A stretch of 64,000 bases of DNA, from contig NC_132979.1 of assembly GCF_047496725.1 (NCBI RefSeq), positions 4,109,501-4,173,500 of the forward strand. Direction: 5' to 3'. The DNA is from Anoplolepis gracilipes. Lineage: Eukaryota > Arthropoda > Insecta > Hymenoptera > Formicidae. A program made the translations under genes and the position numbers. The notes beneath the pieces were generated by a model. That model made no database searches. It saw only the letters and a list, made by a program, of their open reading frames with translations, and was not told where the DNA came from. Positions 49,751 to 62,363 of the stretch are shown here, piece by piece (position 1 is the stretch's first letter; every line of letters starts with the position of its first letter).

Positions 49751-50355
49751 CATGCTCAATTTAATATAAAATAATCAAAACCGATTAACAGTACGTATCT
49801 TAATCATTTTTAAATAGATCGCGTTATAAGAAAAATTAATCATCCAGCTTGCATGATACAAGCGTTTTAACCGACTTGATGTGTGCTTTCAAAAAGAAGT
49901 AATGGAAGAAGTAAAATACGAGTTTAAAGCTTCATAAAAAAATTTTTACAGCAAAACATACGACGGCGGTGCCCGTTTTTATAAGCCGCGAGTGTCTCTC
50001 TTTAAGATTTATTATTTATTACACGCAGTCTCCATTGTCGTAACACCTAAGATTGAAGTCGAGCCTTCGTTTCTCGCCGTTTCCTTCCATTTCATAAAAT
50101 AGAAGGGATCCCTCGTTCCTTACGATCCTCGAAAAGGCGAAGAAGAAAGACGCCGCGAGCTATTCGATCCATTCCTCGTAAAGAGCGCCCTTTTATCCTC
50201 GACCCTTTGGAAGAACCGATCGAGCGCTCGGCTCTTAAAACCCAGACAACAATCGAGAAAACTGATTGGCTTTTGCCATCTAATAATCGAGCCTCCGGGC
50301 CGACTGATCGCCCGAAAGAAGCGTACAAATGACGGATACGTTGAATTACTCTCGT
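49751..50355. other. Mixed non-coding stretch
   Basis: AT-rich to about 50000, then CpG-richer. The minus-strand frame of 114 codons (50092-50436) includes poly-Phe from the following A run and is not credible. Nothing else seen. Confidence 0.35.
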
Positions 50356-50376
50356 AAAAAAAAAAAAAAAAAAAAA
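50356..50376. repeat. A21 homopolymer flanked by a short inverted repeat
   Basis: Twenty-one consecutive A residues. The bordering words TTACTC and GAGTAA are inverted copies of each other, which is probably coincidence. Confidence 0.9.
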
Positions 50377-53300
50377 GAGTAACAAATCGCGATAAAAATT
50401 CTCATAATGAAGAAGAGACAGCGCAAACTTGTGCAAGGCGAAGCGATGAGAAAAGTCCCGATGACGATCGTTGTCGGATTATTCGAGCGCGATTCGTTTG
50501 CCGCGCCGAACACGATTAAAAGTTGCAAATTACGTCGGATCTGCAGTGCTCGCTGATTTATGCGCAATAATAGCCGCGATCACTTTTCGAGAAAGGGAGA
50601 CGATAACTTTTCGCGAGTACATTAATTCATTAATATTGTAATCATTTTGAACGAAACGACGCTTCGATCACAATCGACGTCGATATTGCCATCAGAAAAT
50701 ATAATACATATATATAATAATTTACGTATAATCTACGCTCGTATCTCTCTATATCATGTATAAAAAATTTCGCGCTGTCATATTTAATTTAAAATAAATC
50801 CGCGTTAACTCGATGGATCCGGCATATATCGATTGCCCCGTCGAGTTTTCCCAAGCGCCCTTTTCTCACGGCATGAATGTTGCATTGTACCGTCGCGCCG
50901 CAGCCGCCACCGCCACTGGTGCTGTTACATCATCCATATAACGGAAGCGTCCGTCGACAAGCATCAGCCGAAACCCGAGTATCGGACAAAGCGAAATTCA
51001 AGCCATGCATTTTGCAGCGAGTTGAATTATGCCTGGATAGCAGCATCCAAGATGCCGCGCGACCGCAAGCGAAATCGAATTTTGCATATCTTAGTAGCGG
51101 TATAACTAGCCGATCGTAGCCGGCGAGTAGGCGATGGACGTCAGATCAACGGACTGCATTCCTTATACTGCATTATAAATTGCTTACACAGAGTGGAGTG
51201 TTATATACCTAGTACCTGTTTGTAACCATTAGTTCAATGGAAGTTTATCTACTTGATATAAATGGAACAGGTTGTGTCACAAAATTCATCGCAAATTTTG
51301 AATAAACATTAAATACTAAGTCTGATAAGATATGAGAATATTTTTTTTTTCACATTAAAATAAGATAATTTTTTTTTATTAATTCCGCAAATTCTCCAAT
51401 GCTTTAGGCGATGTTGCACGATGTATAATTTCCGTTTGCTCTTCAATTTTTAAAAGCAACTAAAATGTTATCCTAATGTTACGATAGTCCTGAGGAAAAT
51501 CGGAAGTAATCTTTGTGGCCTGCAAAGCTAAAATCGGCTACTGACGAACAGCGATTCATCAGATAATTGCATTTTCATCGTGGATCGGTGGTTACAGCAA
51601 AAACCCGGTTAGAAACCAATTGGCGAGGAAGGAATGTTTTTCACCGACTTAGTAATTAAACTTCTGGTGAATCTCGACGTTATTCGACGCGTTATTACAC
51701 GTTTTCTCGCGCTAAAAGCCAACTATGATTACGTTGTAACGGCCATTTTCGGAAACTACCGCTTGTGCAAGAAGACCGATTTGGAAACAATTTAGATCAG
51801 CGATTTCTAGAATGATACTTCATTGGCACCGCTCCGGTAATATAATTGGCAAAACACGATTCTCAGTAATCTCAGTAGGCTGTTTTTGCAAAAGATTCAA
51901 GATAGAGAAAATTATTACTGCTTAATTCTCAATTCTATCCTCATAACTGTCAAATAGAATTTCTTGTCCTGCGATTAGAAAACGGTGAGAAAGGAGAAAA
52001 TTATTGCCATTATTATTACCGCTGTTATAAATTACGTAATTATCGATTAAATTAAATTTATAAATTCGTAATTAGATTTTTTTTTTATTTATGCTATTAT
52101 AAAGAATGATATATTTCTCTTTAAAAATAATATGCAGATGAGATTTGAAAGATATATAAACATCTTTTAACTCGACTCTTTAATAGCCGAAAATAAAATT
52201 GCACAGAATCTCTCTTTGGAAGCATTTATTTATATATTACGTAGAAACTAAAAGTTTAAATATAGCAAACATTCACAAAGTGCTAAAATATCGATTGCAA
52301 AAGTTGTACTCGATAATATCACGGTTGCAAATCTCATCAATGTATAATTTTCAATCCCGATGCACGCCACATCAATCAAGAGAATCTGGCAGGTTTGGAT
52401 GAATTTTCAATCCACAGTCCATTTACCGTGGATGATAGTAATTTGGTAACTGCGAACTATATCGATGATTTATCCGACTCGTGAAATCACGAAAAAATTC
52501 TTTCGATACATATAATATTTTCATCAACGTTGCAAAATATTTGGCTTTGATGTTTGAAAAAGTTTTTTTAACACAACATCTTTTACGATCCGTTAAATAA
52601 AATGATGATAAGGAAAGCACATAAACGGACTTAACAAGAGATGTTGTCTTCCCTGTGACATCACCGATGTTTGCGAATATTTCCGAAGACCCTTATAGGG
52701 GTTACTATAGAGGTATAAACTATCAATGGAAACATCGAACTTCAAGCAAATGTATACGTCCCGTCGACATCACCAAAAAATCGAATAAACTCCTGTCCGA
52801 CTGGCTCAACAAATTTCAGTTTCACATGCCGAGAATTTCGTATGTACGTGACCAGCGTACACTATCACGGACTTCCTCAAATCTTCCGGCAAGCGCCCGA
52901 GGCGCACAAGTGTTCCAGTCGTGTCACCCGCATTAATCTCGCTATTGGAAATGTTTCGCGCAGCGTTGCTTCGTACACTATCACACTATGTAAACGCGAG
53001 AAGATAAAACAAATAAGAAACGACCGAAAGATAAAAATGTTGAAAATTTACAAAATATTGCTAATATTGGATGTAAATTATACTATGATTTATCAAAACA
53101 AATCGGGAACCTATAGTAACGTCTATAGAAATATTAATTTATTTAACCGTGTTTGTCCTTTAGATATTTACATTACTTGACTTATTCAATTTACATGAAT
53201 ATTTAGTATTTGCGAGCTTGCGCGCGTACGTGCTTCTAAAATATTCCTTCTCACGTCTATAGAATGTATACCGTCCCTTGTAAAAATATCTCTAGAGAAT

Positions 53301-55438
53301 CCACATACGCAGAAAGTACATACGCTCGCGATATTTTAACGATTCCTCCTGTCTAGCTGCTACCAACAGCATCGTTTGAGCGAAAGAAAAATCCATACCG
53401 GAGAAACGCGAAACTTTTTAAAGAAACAAAAGGGACTATGAAGGCTGCATTTTGTTTTCAAAGAAAGACTCTAGCAAGGGACCAGACTGCAATGTGCCCT
53501 AAAGAAGAGAATAGAATAGTATTTACTTCGTATAAACAGAGACGGTATTTAATCATCCCCATTTCTGCACGATAGAAGCTGTCGCATACAATACCCGTTT
53601 ATGTCTGCACTTTGATTGCGATATTTGTTCAGGTTGTCGGGGACAAAGAAAGGATGGGTTCAAAGAGTAACGCAAAATTCTTTCAAATGCAAGATCAACG
53701 CGAAACTCGATGATAATCGAAAACGGAGAGATGTCGGGGACATTTGAACCGCGAGAAAACGCAAATAGAAAGTTTTCTAGAATCTAGAAACGTTAATTCG
53801 CGCCGCGAAGAGACGAGCGGTTATTGAGAGAAAATGACTTCATTAATGAATGTCTTTGCGATATCGCGATCCTAGAAAGAGTGGAACTTGAACGAATAAC
53901 TCGGACCGAATAAAACGAAGCTCTTGGTGAAAACTTCCGTTCGAAAGAGGAAAACTTTCGAACCATTGAGAATGAAAAAAATAAAAGAGAAAAAAAACGT
54001 GAGGGACGAATCGATGAAGCCTTTTTAAGGGTACCACAAAAGTATGGTGAGGAAAAAAATGACCAAAACTCAGAAGCAAGAAACGAGACAAGAAAAAGGA
54101 AACGGAGAAGTTCAGTAGGCTCGCGGAAGAAACGGATTATGCAAATCTTCGACGACACGGTGCTAAAGCAGGAAGTAGATAGTAGACGCTGATAAAAAGT
54201 TTGCCCTTAGGTGAAAGTAAGTACTAGTCGGAGATATCAGTAATTGGCTTTAGCGGACTCTTATATTATTCTAGGAAATCTCGTAGATCTCGAGGCATTT
54301 TGTTGAAGCCCTTACATCGCTTTACAAGTTCTTAAACCGCGCGGATTACAGTGTTACATAGCGAGAAAGAGTAAGAATTATTCATCGCATTTTCAAAATT
54401 GTACTTATAAATATACTTTACACCAAACACGAAATATTTTAAACGCGATTTAATTTTATCACCCGATAATCGATATGAGAGACTAACGGATCGCAAGATC
54501 TGGTGACATAAAATTAAAGGGATATAATATAAAACTTTTGCGGACAAATAAATACGTATAAGCGATATAATTCATCCATTATTAATCTCGCGTACTAAAC
54601 TTTACCCGTTATCTCGTAAATTTTCGTACATCGAAGTTGTTACCACAGGCGTTCCATTCTTTGCTCCGCATTCTCCATCTTTCGTTTATCTCTCCTCGCA
54701 CTCCTCCTCTCCTCCGTCTTCGCCAACACTAGTTACAAGGTGCGCGTCCGCAACTTTGATAACTTTGTCGGCGACCAAGAGTATCGCAGTTGCGGGGCCA
54801 TAATTTATTTCTCTCTGCTTCTTGTTAAAGTAAAAGCAGAACGATTAACTTTGTCAAAACGGTACAAGGCAAATTCACCGAAAGAAGAGTCTTAATAAAG
54901 GAGTGAGCCAAAAATAAAGAACTGTGTACATTACTGTTTAAAGTCCATTCTCTCTATTCACGACAAGTATGGCAAGATAAAATAGAAAACAAAGACATTC
55001 ATAAAATATTCTTTTTTTGATATGATGTATATACATTTTTTTATATGACGTATATATGCGTATGTAATGTGCTTTCGATATTATTTAAGTTATAAACCTG
55101 TTGTATACACTGTAAGAGTTAATTTAAAAAATTTAGTACATAGAAATAAAAATTGATAAAAGACACACAAAGCGTTCAATTTTTTAATTTAAAATGAAAG
55201 ACTGTTTTGGAGAACACAATTTTTTCACGGTCGCTACTGTTCTAGCAAATGTGTCAAACTGATGGAATAGGCAAAAGTTGCAGGATGAACAAAGGGATCA
55301 GAAAGCTAAAACGGATGGCGCTAAGGTTCACATAGCTTCGTAAAAGCGAGGTCCCCAGGATAGAATACGTAATCGCAGCCTCTTATAAGTGCAGCTTTGT
55401 AGCCGAAGATTTTTCTCTCTCGGAAATTCGTGGAGCTA
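50377..55438. other. Mixed non-coding stretch
   Basis: CpG-rich at 50400-51120, then largely AT-rich to 53200 and mixed afterwards, with a purine-rich part at 53600-54160. The longest frames (plus 52842-53180, 112 codons; minus 53793-54158, 121 codons) show no domain I recognise. I see no transposon ends or RNA genes. Confidence 0.35.
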
Positions 55439-55476
55439 GACTTGCGTGACACCAACGACGTGAGAAGGATCTAAAG
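55439..55476. repeat. Copy 1 of a 38-nt dispersed motif
   Basis: This 38-nt segment matches 55951-55988 at 33 of 38 positions in the same orientation, 512 bp apart. In one frame both copies read LRDT(N/S)DVR(R/G)I followed by TAA. The flanks do not align clearly. It may be a remnant of a local duplication, a repeat family fragment or a shared protein-binding site. Confidence 0.7.
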
Positions 55477-55950
55477 GATCTAAACGGAGCACGTGATTCC
55501 GATATTTTCGCAGCTTTGCAAACGGGATCGATTCCGCATTTAGAGAAACTATATTTGCGCATAAGTCAATGTACTTTGATAAATCGATATACTTTAATTA
55601 ACTTATTATCGACATTTTCTACACTATAAAAGTTGACCATTCAACATTATCCCGTCATACACATCACGCAAATAAAAGCATCATGCTCTTTAAAAATACA
55701 TGTTAAGTAAGAGAATATACGCGTATATTGTACACATATGATTATATGTAAAAAAAGTTTTTATCATAATAATAAAAAAAAATTTATACTAGACATTCTT
55801 TTAACCTGAAAATGATTAGAACGCATTTACATATAGGATAAGATAAAGATCGCGATTCGATTTGTCACATTTTATGGTTCATGATGTTAGAACCGCTTAG
55901 CCTTCGGATCGTAAGGTTAAGGAATCTACCCTTTTGAAGACCTCAGGGCA
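55477..55950. other. Spacer between the two 38-nt motif copies
   Basis: CpG-containing start, then AT-rich sequence without open frames of note or repeats. Confidence 0.4.
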
Positions 55951-55988
55951 AACCTGCGTGACACCAGCGACGTGAGAGGGATTTAAAG
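55951..55988. repeat. Copy 2 of a 38-nt dispersed motif
   Basis: Second copy of the motif at 55439-55476. Differences are five single-base substitutions with no indel. It lies inside a 64-codon minus-strand frame (55897-56091) that has no recognised domain. Confidence 0.7.
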
Positions 55989-56710
55989 AGCCGCGCATCC
56001 TTCCATTCGCCGGCTGTCTCGATAAACGGATTTGAGATTCTGTCACAAGACTATCGAGGGGAAAAATATTATGATCACGCAACGATGTCATGTTTTAAAA
56101 GCGATTTAAACCTCCTCTACATCTGTACCGCTATCGTTCGTCATGTTTCACCGACATTTTCTTTAATATCGTGTAGCAAGAGCGTTTCCGTGGAAAACGC
56201 TATAAATTTGTCAGCGACGATATTCCTTAATGGAAAAATATGGTTGCACGCTATAAGAAAAGCCGGAAAAAGGTTTGATTTTGCCCGGCTAAATTCGCTC
56301 GTTTCGCTCCGCCAGACGAGCAACGAAACGAGTCGCTTCGCGAAATTGTACACCGCCGCACCGGTCCGCGACCTCGTTTGCACTTAACTACAAACTAGAA
56401 CGTCGTACGATATTGCCATTTCCGGCCGCGGAAAAACAAATAATGTAGATGCACCGGGAGCAGATGTTGTTTGGACGCGCGGATTGTAACGAGATTTTCT
56501 CGGGAGGCCGCAAATTTTCTTGCTCCTGAAATATGAAAATTTATTGAAGAGAAAAAACACCGCTAGAAATGTCATTAAATCTCGACAACGATCTTGAAAA
56601 AAATCTTCCGCAATTGTACTCAATAAACTACGCGAATACCGTTTGAGTAATAAGACATTTTTTTTTTTTTTACTTAATAAGTGTGATATCCTGATAAATT
56701 ATGCGTTATG

Positions 56711-56756
<46 letters not shown>

Positions 56757-58540
56757 TAAAACCAAGCACATAGGAAGTTAATTTTATCACTTGGAGGATC
56801 AGAAACGCGATCTCTTAAAGTTACAACAATGTCGCTTATAAAGTCTACCCTCGTCACTCACGGGAATTAAAGTTGTGACGCTTATTAAGAGGTTGCTTGT
56901 TAACGGCGTATGGATAATGAATATTTACTCGTCAGCGCTTCTCTTCGCGATAAGAATATTCAAGTAGAATAAAAGCTGCTGCATTTTAAGCAGCGAAAGA
57001 ATAAAAGAAATCCCTTGAGGGCAAAGGACATAAATCACAATTTATCATTCAATGTAACTACTTCCCGAGATATTTTCTGAAATATGTTAAACGAAAGATG
57101 AACAATTTTTCTGGTTTTTCGTGGAAAAATATTAAGTAAATTTCATTTTTATCAAAATCAAGTTTACACAAATAATAAAGCACTACGAGATACGGTGTGT
57201 TTACATATTCGAAACTGTGATGTGTGTCATATTATTATATTAAAAAGAAATTAGAATAAAACAGAGAAGATCAGCGAGTTGAATAAATATTACATTTTTG
57301 CACATGTTTGCAAAAAAGATGTAAATAGAAAATTCAAAAACAAAATTATTTACCGTCATGAAAATCAACTGAAGCGTTTATTACGGTGGTTTCTCTACCC
57401 TCTGCTTTATGCCGGAATTTTTGCTCGGCGGAAGTGTTGTTTCGCTCCGACGGGACGCACGAAAACAGTATGCATGCGCGATTAGCATTTCTGAACTGCC
57501 TTCACCGCTGCTTCATATTCAACCTGCCGGAGCCAATCAGCACGTACTCTCGGTATGTGAATGAAAGATTCAGCGTGTCGGCAAGCGTTTCAACACTTGT
57601 CTTGCGTATAATCCACAAAAGGCAAATGATATTCAGTTCTCATAGCTCTCCGGGGATCAAAAAGCTAAACTAGTTTCGCGTTTCTAATTTTCTCCGTGAA
57701 TTTGTGCCCTGAATTAATTTAAATTAAATCGTACCGCCTGAAACAATAATCGGAATGAAATTTACCGCACTTTTGAGAGTGTTATAGATAAGTCAAGGGC
57801 ACGAGAGAAATGAGTGTATGTAGCTTGCCAGTATTTAATCCCGATGCCAATTTTAGCCGCAATAAATCAACACGATATGCACATCTGCGGGCAATTACAA
57901 TTTACATTTTCAGAGAGCTTTGATACAAATACGTGTATTTATCCTGCGTAAATAAAGACCACTAAATTTACGCATAAGCAATCATGTGTCCCACTACACT
58001 TGAAGGATTCCCGTCAACATGCAATTATTATTCGCTGCATAAACGAACAAAGTGATTACATTTGCCTCGATATTGTACGCTTCAATACAGGCATAACAAT
58101 ATTGTAACGTTTTACAATTTTATTAATTATATATAAAAAAAAATACATTTGTTTATACTCGTCAAAAAATCGATAATCGATATATAAAATTAACCTTATG
58201 TGTAGGCAAATAATTATTATATAATTATTATATACAAGTGTTATATATTCACTTGTAAAATTGTATATAATCCATTGTATTCGGAGGTTGATGTAGTTAT
58301 AATTTTTAATTAAAGAGATAACTATCGTCAAGATAGTTCGTAGAAGAACGCCTGGATTCTTTTATTATATAAAAAGTGTAATTGAGAACAGAAGAAAAAA
58401 AGAGGAGAGCGCACCAGAAGAAGGAGTAAAACTAACTCGGCGCGTAATCGAGTTGGCGGACGAAAAGGCAGGCGAACGGCAATCGTTTCTCGTACAATGG
58501 ACGGTAGAAAATCCTACAGTTGGATAAAATACCGAGCAAT
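55989..58540. other. Mixed non-coding stretch
   Basis: Two overlapping antisense frames at 56085-56387 (100 and 80 codons) in CpG-richer DNA show no domain. Bases 56640-57300 are AT-rich with a T14 run (56658-56671) and a (TA) tract. Bases 57380-57670 are moderately GC-rich. Bases 58060-58330 are AT-rich. Nothing recognised as a gene. Confidence 0.35.
56710..56758. repeat. (TATG)/(TA) microsatellite
   Basis: TATATG units pass into an uninterrupted (TA)n run and end in CATATATA. About 49 bp of alternating purine-pyrimidine sequence. Confidence 0.9.
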
Positions 58541-58567
58541 CACGTGCGCGCGCGCGTGCGCGCGCGT
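58541..58567. other. Alternating purine-pyrimidine (CG-rich) tract, Z-DNA-prone
   Basis: Twenty-seven bases alternate strictly between pyrimidine and purine. Most are CG steps, with CACGTG at the start and GTG in the middle. Such tracts are the classical Z-DNA-forming sequence. It also contains an E-box (CACGTG, 58541-58546). No gene is identified nearby. Confidence 0.85.
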
Positions 58568-59254
58568 CTCGCAAATGTCTCGCAAAGCCGACACTCGGCT
58601 AAGAGAGAATGTAATTACCGATTTAATTAATTGGACTTACAGGAGACATGGAACAAAGTGGATCGCACTTTCCCGACCTTCCAGCAATCATGCCGAGTTA
58701 CCCTATAATGGACACTATTTGGTGATGACAACAATGAAAGTGTATCAATTATAAGAAGGCACGTGTATTGTTGCCAGTGAATATATACACGCCCGTTCTC
58801 TCGCAAATAATTCCATTGTATCATTGAAATCGATAGAGAAGATCGGTTGCCGTTTGTATCTAACCCTCGAGCGCGACTACAATGATTAAATCATAGGGTC
58901 CATGCAAATTCCCGAAATATTCAAATGTAACTTTGGGCGTACGCCTTTGTATGCATCTCTGCCGCGATAAAATAGTTATGGAAAATATAACGAGCTTATC
59001 GTTTTCTTTTCAATGTTTTATCGTGAAAAGCTTTAAACGTTTCATTTTCTTCGTAAAAATTCATAATTTGTTGATAAAGTTAATGCTGCTGGTTTTGCAT
59101 GTTAAAATATAATCGCTGAATATCAAGAGAAACCAAAAGCTGCGTTAATACGAGGATTTAATGCTTTAAAAAGCAAAAATATTGAACAATTTTTATGGTA
59201 TGAGTAACTTTGATAGGAAACAAATTATATTTTATATATTAGCATATTTCTTTG
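58568..59254. other. Non-coding stretch
   Basis: CpG-rich for about 150 bases, then AT-rich. Frames of up to 85 codons overlap antisense and show no domain. An octamer-like ATGCAAAT occurs near 58903. Confidence 0.35.
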
Positions 59255-59273
59255 TTTTTTTTTTTTTTTTTTT
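59255..59273. repeat. T19 homopolymer
   Basis: Nineteen consecutive T residues in AT-rich DNA. Confidence 0.95.
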
Positions 59274-59600
59274 CGAAAACGTATGTAAAGTCACCATATA
59301 ACTTTCTAGTTTAATTCTGACAATGAGTTTATTCATTGCATAGATACAGTGCTATAGTGCATTTTGCAAATCTATAAATATCACTTAAAAATCTATGTAT
59401 ACGCGAGATTTTTTCGCAACAAAGAGAATTTTTTTTATGATGACAGAGAAAAACTCCATCGTTTTCTGTATTCGTTTTCATTGGAAAAAAAAAAAACTCT
59501 AGCTCAATTTTTCACCCTTGACACGTACGAAACCAAGTACTGACAGCGACTAGCGTGGCTCTCGGATAATATTGACACACGAAGGGTTGGATGTATGTGT
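59274..59600. other. AT-rich stretch, nothing recognised
   Basis: AT-rich sequence with a further A12 run near 59485. No open frame, repeat end or RNA gene seen. Confidence 0.4.
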
Positions 59601-59648
59601 GAAAGAGAGAGAGAGAGAGAGGGGAAAGGGGGAAAGGAAGACGGGAGG
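59601..59648. repeat. Purine (GA/GGGGAAA) tract
   Basis: A (GA)n run followed by G4A3 and G5A3 units, nearly pure purine for about 48 bases with a single C. It explains the Arg/Glu/Gly-rich open frame at 59572-59763. Confidence 0.85.
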
Positions 59649-60079
59649 GGATAAAACGGAGCTATACCAGCTATACGAACGTGTCTCGTGCATGTATTTC
59701 ACACGGAGCTGTTTACATCGAGCACATCGTTGCTTCAATGTCCTTCTCGTGGCCGTGAATTAATGTTGATGTACACGAAACACGGAGAACGCGAGAACAT
59801 CTACGTTTCATTAATGAAAATTATCAGGATGGAGATTAATTATTATGGAAATCTACTTTTAATTAGTTTTATGTGCGCGCGAATGCGTCGCCGGCGTATA
59901 ATTTTTCTCTCACCTGACAGGCGTTGTAATGGGGAACCTGCCAATCGACGAAAGGAAATATTAACGGGATAACAAAACAAATTAATCGATTACTTGGGCT
60001 TCGATTAAATCAACGATGCACTCATCATCGTTTCCAATGACATTGAAGTATCGTAAATGTCAAAAAGAGAACTATTTCT
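59649..60079. other. Non-coding stretch
   Basis: Mixed composition. A 94-codon plus-strand frame (59688-59972) has no recognised domain. Nothing else identified. Confidence 0.35.
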
Positions 60080-60172
60080 ATAATCGATACGTCGATAATT
60101 AATATCATTAATATAATTAATGCAAATAATCGCAGATAATTAATACAATTAAATAATTGGATATTATTAATG
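60080..60172. promoter_or_regulatory. Candidate homeodomain/POU motif cluster
   Basis: Within about 90 bases there are many TAAT/ATTA cores, including GATAATTAAT, CATTAATATAATTAAT and AAATAATTGG. An exact POU octamer, ATGCAAAT, lies at 60120-60127. Two ATCGAT-like words flank it on the left. Clusters of homeodomain and octamer sites are a known feature of developmental enhancers. AT-rich DNA also produces TAAT by chance, so this is a weak regulatory call. Confidence 0.25.
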
Positions 60173-62260
60173 GTCAATCCCTCATAATAGGTATTCCGTG
60201 TATGCATAAATTCCATATTAATTTAATAGCTCCAAAGTGTCAGATATTATTTCGCGTATTCTAGATCGCCGTCGCTTGAAAGTGATCCTCCAAATGGTAA
60301 CCAACTAATACCGATAATTAAGTCTTGAACATGCAATCAGTCTATAAAAGCATCGGCCAAACAAAACCGCGTTTTAATCATCGTCGATCGTATCCGGCCT
60401 TTATTCCACTCGACATTAAATTATTAAGAGCAGCACTCGTGCTCCCTTCAAAATCGATTGACATTATTAACTATCCTCAAATTCTCAAAGGACATAGTAA
60501 ACAAAAGGCTTAACTGAAGACAAAGGCATTTTGCTTGTTCATGACTGCGGATATAAGGGGCAGCCTTTTGTCTGGTAGTCAAGAGGAGAATCTCCTCCTC
60601 AGGTTTCGGATAATATTGACATTGGGCAGAATATTCGTCGTAGATAGACAGTACGACGTATAATATAATTCACAAGCAGGAGTGACTGTTTACGTCGCGG
60701 GTGCATCACGTTGGTCCTCGCTAACGACATTCGCACCCTGGCTTTAACAAGTCGACGAATAATTCAGTGCTTTAATTACGACGTATGTCCCGAGGGCAAC
60801 TCAATATTGCAAGCAGCATGGCGCCTGTCGGTAATGCGCTTCTTCACTGTCGGTTAAGCGTGTGTACACACCCATACATATATATATATATAGATACATA
60901 GATAGATTCGTGTTTGGTGAGAGACCTGTCAAGAACATTCGTCCTAACTTTTCCTATTCTTTAACGCCGCTTTTTCCACTTCCTTCCTCGCTTTATCAAA
61001 ACTGTTCGATACGAATTGACTTGAGGATTGAAGAAACATCGTCTCCAAGATCGAGAGAGCGTATTGTTTCCGTTTCGTCGATATGTTGCAGAAAACATTA
61101 CGAGCTGGATATTTTCTTTGCAAAATAAATAAGTATCTCCAAAATATCCAAGCTTGATATTAAAAGATTTAGAGAACATTGCTTATAATTTCAATATTTC
61201 AAACGTATCGATTTCGAAACGGTCGTGATTTCTTATGCGATGAAATGTTGCACGGGCAAACGTTTATTCTTACATATATAAATAGCTTTGATGCATGGTC
61301 AAACGTCAGCGCATCATAAATTCTCAACTAAATAGAAATTTCGACGGCACGTCATAACTCTCGAGTCTGTTACTGGAAGCGCTCTTAAATTCGGCATTTA
61401 GATGTTCCATCTAATGTGTCTCAATATATATCATTATTTACAGACGGCATTTTAATAAGTACAAAAATCTTAAATTTTTTAATCTATGCACTTACGGTAG
61501 AATCATTATTTAAAATCCATAAAATTTTCAGTCTACTTATATAATGCCACGTAAGCGATAATTAAGTACTAAAATATGTACTAAAAACACACAATGACAA
61601 CTTGTAAGACTACTCTAATTTTTCTTTCCATCTTTTTCTCCATTTTTTTTAAATTTTTTTCCTTGTGTTGATAAAAGCATCATTTCCATAATCCATATTT
61701 TTTAGCCCAAGCAATATATTGATTTTTATGTAAATTTAATTTTTTAAACTTAATAAATATCCAACAGGAAATTTGAGCGCGACTCCAAAACAAACAAAAA
61801 ATTATCTTTGCTGTTCATCGATATTCTCGATGCTGGATATTACACAACCTGTCGATACAACCTCCATTCTGCAAATCCACGAGAATCGTATGCCACTTTT
61901 TTGTCGACCGTCCAATTATTCTCGATGGAGTGGATAAAATACGCAATCGCCGCATTACTCGTTGAAAACGACTCTGCTCTATGGCATTGTATTGCATTCT
62001 AACAAAAAAGAACGTTGAAAAAAACAGCCGATTGAATCCAGACACTTTGGCAGCGACGAAGAAAATTCGAAGAAAACTCCGGAAAGAATAAAATATCTAA
62101 AGGAAAGAAGAGTGCGCACTCAAATCACGAATAAAAATCAAACGTTATCGTTATTTCAATTTTCTATGATAATGTAAAAAGTAATGAAGAAGGCTCATTC
62201 AGTTTTCGAAAGCAGAGATATTTCAAATAACGCCATCAGGCTGTTAAATAAAATGCCAAA
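60173..62260. other. Mixed non-coding stretch
   Basis: A short perfect inverted repeat GAGGAG-AAT-CTCCTC lies near 60583-60597. A (TA)n run lies near 60876-60890. Overlapping frames of up to 88 codons (plus 60862-61128) have no recognised domain. Bases 61380-61800 are AT-rich. Nothing recognised as a gene. Confidence 0.35.
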
Positions 62261-62270
62261 AGGAAAAGAA

Positions 62271-62360
<90 letters not shown>
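62261..62360. repeat. 100-nt (GA)n purine tract
   Basis: One hundred consecutive purines, mostly perfect GA with a few AAAG interruptions. It is the longest simple repeat in the window. It can form triplex (H-DNA) structures and is a likely GAGA-factor-type binding sequence. It also creates the artificial Glu-Arg open frame at 62184-62423. Confidence 0.95.

Positions 62361-62363
<3 letters not shown>

Noticed and set aside
59564..60622. Shared 16-mer TCGGATAATATTGACA at two sites
   Set aside because: A 16-nt match between two sites is expected by chance in an AT-rich 64-kb window.
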